A stretch of 64,000 nt of DNA from positions 144,463 to 208,462 of the forward strand of contig NZ_BNCG01000002.1 in the NCBI RefSeq assembly GCF_014656355.1, in the 5' to 3' direction. Within the stretch, counting starts at the first letter, position 1. Each line of letters opens with the position of its first letter. A program made the translations under genes and the position numbers. This stretch comes from Camelimonas fluminis (GTDB lineage Bacteria > Pseudomonadota > Alphaproteobacteria > Rhizobiales > Beijerinckiaceae). Below, in pieces: positions 54,036 to 61,302 of this stretch. A model generated the notes under the pieces. It saw only the letters and a list, made by a program, of their open reading frames with translations, searched no databases and had not been told where the DNA came from.

Positions 54036-55685
54036 TCAAAGCGACGGATGCCGCGCCAGAATGCTCCGGACGTCGACGCTGGCCGGAATCGCGCCAAAGG
54101 TGCGGCCGCTGGCGCCATTGATGCGGGTATCGACAAAAGCGTCCGACACGGCGTGCGGCGCGTGCTGCAGCAGCACGGCGCCCTGAAGCATAAGCGCCAT
54201 GCGTTCGGCGTTCATGCGGGCGTCCCGTTCCTGCGAGCCGGCGCGCAGGCGCTCGACCAGCTCCGTGCTGGCGCGATCGAAGACGGCGTTGAGCCCCCTG
54301 GCCCGGTCCAGTTCGGCGGCGAAGGCGTCAAGCGACGCGGGCTCACGCGCCAGGGTGCGCATGATGTCGAGGGCGATAACGTTGCCCGAGCCTTCCCAGA
54401 TGGCGTTGAGGGGCGCCTCGCGATACAGGCGCGGCATCATGCCTTCCTCCACGTAACCGGCGCCGCCGTGGCACTCCATGCATTCGTAGACGAAGTTGGC
54501 GTTGCGCTTGGTCAGCCAGTATTTGCCGACGGCGACGGCGAGGCGGGCGAACGCTTTTTCCGCCCCGTCGGGGGCGTCGAAGGCGCGGGCGACGCGCATG
54601 GTCAGCGCCACCGCCGCCTCATATTCCAGCGCCAGATCGGCCAGAACGCCCTCCATCACCGGCTGGTCGGCAAGGGTTTTCTGGAAGGCGCGACGGTTGC
54701 GGGTGTGATGCAGCGCCTGGGCCAGCGCCATGCGCATGATGCCAAGGGTGCCAGCCATGGTGTCGAGGCGGGTGTGGTGCACCATATCGATAATGACGTT
54801 GACGCCACGCCCTTCCTCGCCGAGCAGTTCCGCGTACGCGTCGTGATACTCGATCTCGCTGGAGGCATTGGACTTGTTGCCGAGCTTGTCCTTCAGGCGC
54901 ATGACCTGCATCGTGTTGCGCTCGCCGTCCGGCTTGATGCGCGGAACGAGGAAGCACGACAGGCCGCGATCGGTATAGGCCAGGGTGAGGAAGGCGTCGC
55001 ACATGGGCGCCGAGCAGAACCATTTGTGGCCAACCAGCCGGAAACTGCGGCGCGCCTCGTCAAGCGGCCAGGCGCGGGTGGAATTGGCGCGCACGTCGCT
55101 GCCGCCCTGCTTCTCGGTCATCGCCATGCCGATGGTCACGCCGGATTTTTGCTGGAACGGCCGCAGCCTGGCGTCATAAGATCCGCCGATCAGCCGGTCG
55201 AGCCATGGCTGGGTCACCTCGGGCGACGTCCTCAGGGCGGGCACCGCGGCGTAGGTCATCCCGACCGGGCACAGCACGCCCGCCTCGGCCTGGGTGAACA
55301 CGGCGATCATCGCGGCGTGCGCCACATGGCCGCCACGCGCCTCCTGCCGCCAGGGCAGATCATGCAGGCCATGCTTCATCGCCAGCGCCATCAGCTCATG
55401 ATAGGCGGGGTGGAAGCGCGCCTCGTCGATGCGCCGGCCATATCGATCGAACTGCGCCAGCTCCGGTGGAAACCGGTTGGCCAGGGCGCCCAGCTCCAGC
55501 ACGCGCTCCGAGCCCATATCCGCGCCAAGCTCCAGCAGCGGTTTCTCCGCCCACTCGCCGGCTTCCCGGGCGACGGCCTCGCGCAGCGGCGTGTCGATCG
55601 CATAAAGGTTGACGTCGGCGAATTCCGGCGGCTGGTTGGCGACGTCGTGCGTGGCAAGACTGGTGCGGGGCGCGTAGACGGACAT
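54036..55685 (-). CDS. Acyl-CoA dehydrogenase family protein, AidB-like
   Basis: The 549-residue enzyme resembles AidB-type dehydrogenases: HDVANQPPEFADVNLYAIDT near the N-terminus, FHPAYHELMALAMKHGLHDL, FAD-binding GMAMTEKQGGSDVRANST, KDKLGNKSNASSEIEYHDAY, and CMECHGGAGYVEEGMMPRLY with EAPLNAIWEGSGNVIALDIM near the C-terminus. It probably oxidises an acyl-CoA, though AidB itself is linked to alkylation stress. ATG 55685 has GGAGGA upstream; an in-frame ATG 18 bases earlier has none. It is divergent from a PaaX-like repressor, which suggests acyl-CoA control. Confidence 0.92.
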   Translation of the reverse strand: MSVYAPRTSLATHDVANQPPEFADVNLYAIDTPLREAVAREAGEWAEKPLLELGADMGSERVLELGALANRFPPELAQFDRYGRRIDEARFHPAYHELMALAMKHGLHDLPWRQEARGGHVAHAAMIAVFTQAEAGVLCPVGMTYAAVPALRTSPEVTQPWLDRLIGGSYDARLRPFQQKSGVTIGMAMTEKQGGSDVRANSTRAWPLDEARRSFRLVGHKWFCSAPMCDAFLTLAYTDRGLSCFLVPRIKPDGERNTMQVMRLKDKLGNKSNASSEIEYHDAYAELLGEEGRGVNVIIDMVHHTRLDTMAGTLGIMRMALAQALHHTRNRRAFQKTLADQPVMEGVLADLALEYEAAVALTMRVARAFDAPDGAEKAFARLAVAVGKYWLTKRNANFVYECMECHGGAGYVEEGMMPRLYREAPLNAIWEGSGNVIALDIMRTLAREPASLDAFAAELDRARGLNAVFDRASTELVERLRAGSQERDARMNAERMALMLQGAVLLQHAPHAVSDAFVDTRINGASGRTFGAIPASVDVRSILARHPSL

Positions 55686-55769
55686 GGATTCCTCCAGGGG
55701 CAAGCAGCGCGGATCAGGCAGAGTGGATCTGTGGGCCGGCCAGATGTCGTTTCGAGAAAGTTGCTAAAT

Positions 55770-56573
55770 TTGTCTGATCCTGTCAACAATCGCAACAAAG
55801 AGAAGATCTCCGCCCGCGCCCTTGTGCTCGACCTGTTCACCACGGGCGTGCGCAACACGCTGTCCTCCAACGATATTCGCAAGATCGGCCACGCCTTTGG
55901 GCTGAGCGATCTGGCGTTGCGCACGGCGCTCACGCGGCTGCGGGCCGAGGGCAAGCTGAGCACGGCTGGTCGCGGGATCTACGCGGCGGGCGCCATGGAG
56001 GACCCGGTGCGCGAACGGGCCGCGGTGTGGCGAACCCATCCGCGGCGGCGCATTGCCTGGGACGGAAGCTGGATCTGCGCCGCCATCAAGCCGACCAGCC
56101 TGCCGCGCACCCGCTGGCGCCGCACGCAATGGGCGCTGGAATTCAATGGTTTCCGGCAGGATGAAACCGGGATGTGGGTGCGGCCCAACAACCTGCGCGG
56201 CGGCGCCGGGCAGATGGCCGGCGATCTGGTCGCCCTCGGCGCCGCCAGCGCCATGCTGACGGCGCAGCTGGATCACGTATCGCCGGCCCATGCACGGCGG
56301 TTCGGCGCGCTGTGGGATCGCGACGGCCTTGCCCGTTCCCACGAGGACGCCATCGGGATGCTGGAGCGCTCGCTGCAGCACATGGGCGCTGGCGAGGCCG
56401 CCGCCGTCGAGACCTTGCTGACCGGGCGCGAGGCGATACGGCGGATTTTGCGCGATCCGCTGCTGCCGGCGGAAATCGCCGAAACAGCGACCCTCGACCG
56501 GCTCGTCGCCTGCATGGACGCCTATGACGCTTTCGGGCGCAGCGCCTGGACGGATTTCATGGATCAGCTTTGA
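55770..56573 (+). CDS. PaaX-like transcriptional regulator
   Basis: The product, about 267 residues, resembles PaaX, the phenylacetyl-CoA-responsive repressor. The N-terminal winged helix reads SARALVLDLFTTGVRNTLSS followed by IRKIGHAFGLSDLALRTALT, with AEGKLSTAGRGIYAAG as the wing. RRIAWDGSWICAAIKPTSLP begins the middle domain and AYDAFGRSAWTDFM ends the C-terminal domain. No paa ring-hydroxylating genes are present, so the inducer is probably another acyl-CoA. The start is uncertain: the frame is open far upstream, no ATG is suitable, and TTG 55770, TTG 55761 or GTG 55731 are possible. Confidence 0.82.
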   Translation: MSDPVNNRNKEKISARALVLDLFTTGVRNTLSSNDIRKIGHAFGLSDLALRTALTRLRAEGKLSTAGRGIYAAGAMEDPVRERAAVWRTHPRRRIAWDGSWICAAIKPTSLPRTRWRRTQWALEFNGFRQDETGMWVRPNNLRGGAGQMAGDLVALGAASAMLTAQLDHVSPAHARRFGALWDRDGLARSHEDAIGMLERSLQHMGAGEAAAVETLLTGREAIRRILRDPLLPAEIAETATLDRLVACMDAYDAFGRSAWTDFMDQL

Positions 56574-56732
56574 TGCGGCGCGCCTGCATCGGACGAAACG
56601 CCCTCCGGCTTGACTCCGGGCGGCGGCGGGAGGAAGGACGTGGCGTCCCATCCCTGCCCCAGCGTGTTTCGATGATGACCGCGCCCGGGCGGAAATGTTG
56701 CGTCTTTCTCAGGTTCAGAAACTCCAGACACG

Positions 56733-57605
56733 ATGTCAGAAACAGAAAACCAGTCTCCGGAATCGTCGCCAGAAGCCTACTTCATCCAGCAGGGCGACCT
56801 GTTCGTTCCCACGAAACGGAGCCTTGGATACTGGCTGGACAACACGCTGACCGGCCCGGCCGTCGCCAGCCTGCTGGCCTGTTGCCTGGAGCGGGAGTTC
56901 GGTGGTCCAGACTACATCGTGACGCGGTATTGCGTTGACCTGCTCGGCATGATCCGGGCCGAGCCGTTCAGCGTGGAAACCCGGATGCTGCGCAGCGGCA
57001 AGCGGCTGCAACTCGCCGAGGCGTCAATCAGCGCCAACGGCCAGTTGCTGGCCCGGGCCAGCGCCCAGTTCATCCGCAAAACCGAAAACCCGGACAACCC
57101 GACCTGGCAGACGCCGGCCTGGCGCTCCCCCCTGCCAGACGAGCTGGAGCCGGGAAAAGGCTATGGCCTTGCCGCCGTCAAACCGGTTGCGGCGGAACAT
57201 GCGCGCATCGACCGGGTCGCGCCCGACGCGACGGACAGCGGCCGGGGCAACGCGCAGGTGCTTGGCCCGATGGCCCCGGTCGCCTGCCGCCAGGCCTGGT
57301 TCCAGCCCCAGCGTCTGGCGATTGCCGGCGTACCGCTGACGCCGTTCATGCGCGCGGCGATGATGGGCGACATGACCAGCCCGATGACCCACAGCAGCGA
57401 ATTCGGCATCGATTTCATCAACACCGATTTCACCCTGTATCTGCACCGCGAACCCGTGGGCGAATGGATTGGCCTGGAGCTGGTCAGCCACAACGCGCGG
57501 GACGGCGTGGGCATCGGCGGCTGCTGGATGCATGACGTTGAAGGCGTGCTCGGCACGGTGAACCTGTCCGCCATCGCCCAGACCCGGCGCAAAAACGCCG
57601 CATGA
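56733..57605 (+). CDS. Acyl-CoA thioesterase-like protein (double hotdog)
   Basis: The 290-residue product resembles TesB-like thioesterases. The N-terminal hotdog has SLGYWLDNTLTGPAVASLLA and YIVTRYCVDLLGMIRAEPFS; the second has FINTDFTLYLHREPVGEWIG followed by NARDGVGIGGCWMHD. It is cytoplasmic, with no signal peptide. It would release free acid from acyl-CoA, or act as a non-catalytic domain protein. The PaaX-like gene precedes it by 160 bases on the same strand, so it may share regulation with the acyl-CoA island. It converges on the blh gene. Confidence 0.8.
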   Translation: MSETENQSPESSPEAYFIQQGDLFVPTKRSLGYWLDNTLTGPAVASLLACCLEREFGGPDYIVTRYCVDLLGMIRAEPFSVETRMLRSGKRLQLAEASISANGQLLARASAQFIRKTENPDNPTWQTPAWRSPLPDELEPGKGYGLAAVKPVAAEHARIDRVAPDATDSGRGNAQVLGPMAPVACRQAWFQPQRLAIAGVPLTPFMRAAMMGDMTSPMTHSSEFGIDFINTDFTLYLHREPVGEWIGLELVSHNARDGVGIGGCWMHDVEGVLGTVNLSAIAQTRRKNAA

Positions 57606-57726
57606 AACCGCGCCGCGCAAGGCGGCGGAAGCGCCCGATCCGGCAAACCCGCTCCCCGGCCAAGGGGAGACAGGCCCGCCGTTCATCCGGGATCGCGGCA
57701 GCCGTCCATGATGAACGGGTCGGGCG

Positions 57727-58614
57727 CTACGCTGAAGCGCCGTCGGCGCCCTTCATCTTCACCGGAATTTTCAGGTATCGCACGCCATTGGCCTCGGCCG
57801 GCGGAAACCGGCCGGCGCGGATATTGGTCTGGATTGACGGCAGCAGCAGGCGCGGCGCCGACAGCGTGGCGTCGCGGGCGTTGCGCATGCTGACGAAATC
57901 TTCCTCCGTGACGCCCTCCCTCACATGCACATTGCCGGCGCGTTGCGCCGCCACGGTCGTTTCCCAGGCATAGGCGTCGCGGCCTGGCGCCTTGTAGTCG
58001 TGACACATGAACAGGCGCGTTTCCGCCGGCAACGCCAGCAGACGCCTGATGGACCGGTAGAGCTGGCGGGCGTCGCCGCCAGGAAAATCAGCCCGCGCCG
58101 TGCCGTAATCCGGCATGAACAGGGTGTCGCCAACGAAAACCGCGTCGCTGATGCGCCATGATACGTCGGCCGGCGTGTGGCCCGGCGTGTGCAGGGTCTC
58201 CACCTCCAGTTCGCCGATGCGAAACCGCTCGCCGTCCCTGAACAGATGGTCGAAATCGCGCCCGTCCGCGTGCAGGTCTTCCGCGTTGAACACCGGCCGG
58301 AATATCCGCTGCACGTCGCGAATGTGTTCGCCGATGCCGATTTTCGCGCCGGTTCTGACCTTGATCCATGGCGCGCCGGACAGATGGTCCGCGTGGGCGT
58401 GCGTCTCCAGCACCCATTCAATCCGGTAACCGGCGGCGGCCGCCGCCTTCAGAATGGTTTCAACCGAGCGCGTATCAACCGCGCCGGAGGGATGGTCATA
58501 GTCCAGCACCGGGTCGATGACGGCGGCGGCTTTCGTCACCGGATCAGCCGCCAGATAGCTGACGGTGTTGGTGGGCTCATCGAAAAACGCCTGAATGATG
58601 GGTTGGACGGACAT
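57727..58614 (-). CDS. blh: Persulfide dioxygenase, Blh-type MBL-fold protein
   Basis: The 295-residue metallo-beta-lactamase fold protein has the metal motif THAHADHLSG with His72, His74, Asp76 and His77, then LHTPGHTPADVSW, VFVGDTLFMPDYGTARADFP and the last metal ligand in LFMCHDYKAPGRD. TARADFPGG and CHDYK are hallmarks of ETHE1/Blh persulfide dioxygenases, which oxidise glutathione persulfide to sulfite and need a single iron. It lies divergently from a rhodanese-exporter run and near a BigR-like repressor, the classical Blh setting. The AT-rich palindromes at 58649-58700 between them should be the BigR operator. Confidence 0.92.
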   Translation of the reverse strand: MSVQPIIQAFFDEPTNTVSYLAADPVTKAAAVIDPVLDYDHPSGAVDTRSVETILKAAAAAGYRIEWVLETHAHADHLSGAPWIKVRTGAKIGIGEHIRDVQRIFRPVFNAEDLHADGRDFDHLFRDGERFRIGELEVETLHTPGHTPADVSWRISDAVFVGDTLFMPDYGTARADFPGGDARQLYRSIRRLLALPAETRLFMCHDYKAPGRDAYAWETTVAAQRAGNVHVREGVTEEDFVSMRNARDATLSAPRLLLPSIQTNIRAGRFPPAEANGVRYLKIPVKMKGADGASA

Positions 58615-58644
58615 GCAGGGCCTCTTCCTGAATGGCTTTGCGAA

Positions 58645-58700
58645 AAGGATATTGACAATATATAAGAATTAACTAAATAAGCAATATCTTAATTAACAAC
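58645..58700. promoter_or_regulatory. Candidate BigR operator and divergent promoter
   Basis: A 55-base AT-rich block in the gap between blh and the rhodanese gene holds the perfect palindrome ATATTG-A-CAATAT (58649-58661) and, 20 bases on, a second AATATCTTAATT element. BigR repressors bind AT-rich inverted repeats of this kind. The position lets one repressor control both divergent transcripts. Confidence 0.65.
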
Positions 58701-58714
58701 CCTGCGAGGCCGCC

Positions 58715-59293
58715 ATGTCTCCGACCACCGCATTCCTGCCCGCCATCTCCCCTGAACGCGCCCGGCGCCTGCTGCAGGAGGGCGCGATCCCCGTCGATAT
58801 CCGCGAAGCGGACGAGCACGCCCGGGAGCATATTCCCGGCGCCCACTCCCGCCCTCTTTCATCGTCGGCGTCGCCCTTGATCACGCCCAGGGGCGCTGCG
58901 GTTATTTTCCATTGCCGCAGCGGCATGCGCACGGCCAGCGCCGCCGACCAGCTGGCCGCCGGAATTGCGCCAGGTTGCGAGGCTTATGTCCTCGAAGGTG
59001 GCCTGGATGCGTGGAAAAAAGCCGGCCTCCCGGTCGCGACGGATCGCAGCCAGCCGCTGGAAATGCAGCGCCAGGTGCAGATCGGCGCTGGCTCCATGGT
59101 GCTGGCCGGCGTGTTGCTTGGCTTTCTGGTTTCGCCAGGGTTCTTCGCCCTGTCGGGCTTGGTCGGGGCTGGCCTGATCATGGCCGGAGCGACCGGTTTC
59201 TGCGGCATGGCCCGTCTGCTGAGGCGCGCGCCATGGAACCGGGCGCTACGTCCGGCGAAGGCGGCTTCATGCTGCGCCTCGCAGAAAAACTGA
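58715..59293 (+). CDS. Rhodanese-DUF2892 fusion, membrane-anchored
   Basis: The 192-residue protein has an N-terminal rhodanese domain (ISPERARRLLQEGAIPVDIR, then EHIPGAHSRPLSS) with the catalytic loop FHCRSGMRT, Cys67. After residue 120 come two hydrophobic helices (MVLAGVLLGFLVSPGFFALSG and a second helix) typical of the DUF2892/YgaP arrangement, and a short cysteine tail (SCCASQ). It moves sulfane sulfur, probably from persulfides, at the inner membrane. GAGG precedes the ATG at good spacing. The TauE/SafE gene follows after 24 bases, so they are one transcript that pairs sulfur transfer with export. Confidence 0.9.
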   Translation: MSPTTAFLPAISPERARRLLQEGAIPVDIREADEHAREHIPGAHSRPLSSSASPLITPRGAAVIFHCRSGMRTASAADQLAAGIAPGCEAYVLEGGLDAWKKAGLPVATDRSQPLEMQRQVQIGAGSMVLAGVLLGFLVSPGFFALSGLVGAGLIMAGATGFCGMARLLRRAPWNRALRPAKAASCCASQKN

Positions 59294-59317
59294 TGACGCC
59301 GGCCGGGGAATCACGCC

Positions 59318-60100
59318 ATGACGCTGACCCTGCTTGACGCGGGAACGGGCCTGGGCGCCGGCGGCCTGGTCGGCTTCACGCTCGGACTTGTTGGCGGCGG
59401 CGGCTCGATTCTCGCGACGCCGCTGCTGGTGTATCTCGCCGGAGTCGCCAATCCGCATGTCGCCATCGGCACGAGCGCGGTCATCGTCACCGTCAACGCC
59501 TTCGTCAACCTGCTCAACCACGCCCGGGCCGGAAACGTGAAATGGCGCTGCGCCGCAGTATTTTCCGTGGCGGGCGTCGCCGGCGCGGCGGCGGGCGCGG
59601 CCTTCGGCAAGTCGATCAGCGGCGCCCGATTGCTGGCGTTGTTCGCGGCGCTGATGCTGGCGACAGGCGTGATGATGCTGCGCGATCGCGCCGCCGCCGG
59701 CGAGCCATCCGTGCGTCTCAACCGGAGTAATTTTCCGAAGCTGGCGGCTACCGGCGCCAGCGCCGGAGCGCTATCCGGCTTCTTTGGCATTGGCGGCGGC
59801 TTTCTGATCGCCCCCGGGCTGGTCGCGGCCACGGGCATGCCGCTGGTGTTCGCGATCGGTTCGTCCCTGGTGGCGGTCACCGCCTTTGGCCTCACCACAG
59901 CGATCAGCTACGCTGTCTCCGGTCTGGTGGACTGGCGACTCGCCGCCCTGTTCATTGGCGGCGGCGTTATCGGCGGCCTGCCAGGGGCCTGGGCGGCGCG
60001 GCGGCTGGCCGCCAGCAGGGGCGCCCTGAACCGGATGTTCGCCGTCATTGTCATGGCCGTGGCCCTGTTCATGCTGGCGCAGGCGTCGGGGCTGCACTAG
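59318..60100 (+). CDS. Sulfite exporter TauE/SafE family protein
   Basis: The 260-residue protein has about eight membrane helices. It has the TauE/SafE repeats: the N-terminal half with GLGAGGLVGFTLGLVGGGGS and ILATPLLVYLAGVANPHVAI, and the C-terminal half with GASAGALSGFFGIGGGFLIA followed by PGLVAATGMPLVFAIGSSLV. It likely exports sulfite made by the persulfide dioxygenase. It follows the rhodanese gene closely. Its TAG stop codon lies in the CTAG that begins an A-type repeat, so the final codons were probably set when the repeat arrived or diverged. Confidence 0.93.
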   Translation: MTLTLLDAGTGLGAGGLVGFTLGLVGGGGSILATPLLVYLAGVANPHVAIGTSAVIVTVNAFVNLLNHARAGNVKWRCAAVFSVAGVAGAAAGAAFGKSISGARLLALFAALMLATGVMMLRDRAAAGEPSVRLNRSNFPKLAATGASAGALSGFFGIGGGFLIAPGLVAATGMPLVFAIGSSLVAVTAFGLTTAISYAVSGLVDWRLAALFIGGGVIGGLPGAWAARRLAASRGALNRMFAVIVMAVALFMLAQASGLH

Positions 60101-60204
60101 AGCGTTTTCCGACCAGACGGAATCGTCTGGTCGATCAGAATTCGCTCAAAACAAGCGAAACTGGAGCAATCCCCGATCCATGTAGATCGGGAATTGCTCC
60201 AGAG
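60098..60204. repeat. Dispersed intergenic repeat, A-type module copy 2
   Basis: About 85-90 percent identical by eye to 37199-37310. It contains GACCAGACG-GAAT-CGTCTGGTC (perfect nine-pair hairpin) and a long stem at 60161-60202: CTGGAGCAATCCCCGATC and GATCGGGAATTGCTCCAG around CATGTA, 18 pairs with one wobble. The left edge CTAG carries the TauE stop codon. Confidence 0.88.
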
Positions 60205-60292
60205 CATTTTCGAGAAAAGCAGAGCCCACGTTTGTCAAGTTACAGAGGCGGAGCATGTTGGGTGAACTGGTTCTCACCGAAATGCTCCAGGC
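60203..60292. repeat. Dispersed intergenic repeat, B-type module overlapping the bigR 5' region
   Basis: Begins GAGCATTTTCGAGAAAAGCA-GAGCCCACG and ends GGTGAACTGGTTCTCACC-GAAATGCTCC, matching the ends of 63433-63540 with an internal deletion. The outer ends are inverted copies (GAGCATTTTC and GAAATGCTC). An in-frame ATG at 60255 falls inside it. Confidence 0.78.
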
Positions 60293-60326
60293 AACGGGTC
60301 AGGGCAGCCTGGGAAGCGAACGGCAC

Positions 60327-60662
60327 ATGTCACATCCACAGATGGCGCTCGACGCCTTTGAGCGACAGGCTACGGACGTCGCCAATGTCCTGCGCGCGCT
60401 CGCCAACGAGCGAAGGCTCATGATCCTGTGCAAGCTGGTGGAATGGGGCGAGGCCAACGTCACCACCCTGGCCGAGGCGGTTGGCCTGTCGCAGTCGGCG
60501 CTGTCGCAGCATCTGGCGCGTATGCGCGATGAAGGCATTGTCGCCACGCGTCGGGAAAGCCAGACGATCTGGTACCGGATCGCCGATCACCGTATCGAGC
60601 AGTTGTTCAACACCCTTTACCAGCTGTATTGCGCCGCCCCGGACGGGGCGACAGGCGACTGA
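60327..60662 (+). CDS. bigR: BigR/SqrR-like ArsR family repressor with two thiol-switch cysteines
   Basis: The 111-residue winged-helix repressor has VANVLRALANERRLMILCKL with Cys35, the recognition helix region VGLSQSALSQHLARMRDEGI, the wing TRRESQTIWYRIADHR, and a second cysteine, Cys102, in LYQLYCAAP. Two cysteines at these places define the persulfide-sensing BigR/SqrR group, which forms a di- or tetrasulfide and leaves DNA when persulfide accumulates. It likely controls blh and the rhodanese-TauE genes through 58649-58700. ATG 60327 is chosen: an ATG at 60255 lies in a B-type repeat and would add 24 residues of repeat-derived sequence. The site at 60327 is weak. Confidence 0.9.
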   Translation: MSHPQMALDAFERQATDVANVLRALANERRLMILCKLVEWGEANVTTLAEAVGLSQSALSQHLARMRDEGIVATRRESQTIWYRIADHRIEQLFNTLYQLYCAAPDGATGD

Positions 60663-60765
60663 GCCGCGCGAATTCCGTTCACGCTGAACGGCCGTTCGGC
60701 TGCCGCTGCCCGATTGAGCGCGTTGTCCTGACGTGGCGACCTCGCCAGAATCGTTCTGGCGCCTG

Positions 60766-61302
60766 CTACTTCACCCGTGATTTCTCCAGCTTGCGGGCCA
60801 GGGTGCGCCGATGCATCCCCAGACGACGCGCCGTTTCGGAGATGTTGAAATCCGTCTCGATCAGCACCTCGTGAATCCGCTCCCATTCGAGATTCTTGAG
60901 AGACGTGGGCCGGGCGGTGACGCCGATGGAGGCGTCGCCCTCGCCGCGATCAAACGCGGCGATGATGTCGTTGGCGCTGGCCGGCTTGGGCAGATAGTGG
61001 CAGGCGCCGAGCTTGATCGCCTCCACCGCCGTGGCGATGCTGGCGAAGCCGGTGAGCACGACGATGCGGGTTTCCGGGTCGTTGGCGTGCAGGATGCGCA
61101 CGCACTCCAACCCGGAGCCGCTGGCCAGCTTGAGATCAACGACGGCAAATTCCGGCGCGCCGTCTTCCAGCATGGCGCCCAGGCCGTCGACGCCATCGAG
61201 ACGCCGCACCACATATCCCCGACGCTCGAAGGACCGCTTCAGTGCGCGGGCGAAAGCCTCGTCGTCCTCGATGATGAGCAGGTCGCCCGCATCAGTCTCC
61301 AT
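60766..61302 (-). CDS. regA: RegA/ActR/PrrA redox response regulator
   Basis: The 178-residue protein has a receiver domain (LLIIEDDEAFARALKRSF, Asp56 in AVVDLKLASGSGL, Lys in YLPKPASANDI) and a C-terminal Fis-type helix-turn-helix, FNISETARRLGMHRRTLARK, that is nearly invariant in RegA proteins. RegA controls respiration, carbon and nitrogen fixation, and photosynthesis genes in response to redox state. Its ATG lies 11 bases inside the end of the RegB-like gene, so they are translationally linked. It is the last gene of the SURF1-regB-regA run. Confidence 0.93.
   Translation of the reverse strand: METDAGDLLIIEDDEAFARALKRSFERRGYVVRRLDGVDGLGAMLEDGAPEFAVVDLKLASGSGLECVRILHANDPETRIVVLTGFASIATAVEAIKLGACHYLPKPASANDIIAAFDRGEGDASIGVTARPTSLKNLEWERIHEVLIETDFNISETARRLGMHRRTLARKLEKSRVK

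Noticed and set aside
54048-55769. Long plus-strand extension upstream of the PaaX-like gene
   Set aside because: It is antisense to the acyl-CoA dehydrogenase and has no protein similarity; only the part from about 55770 matches PaaX.
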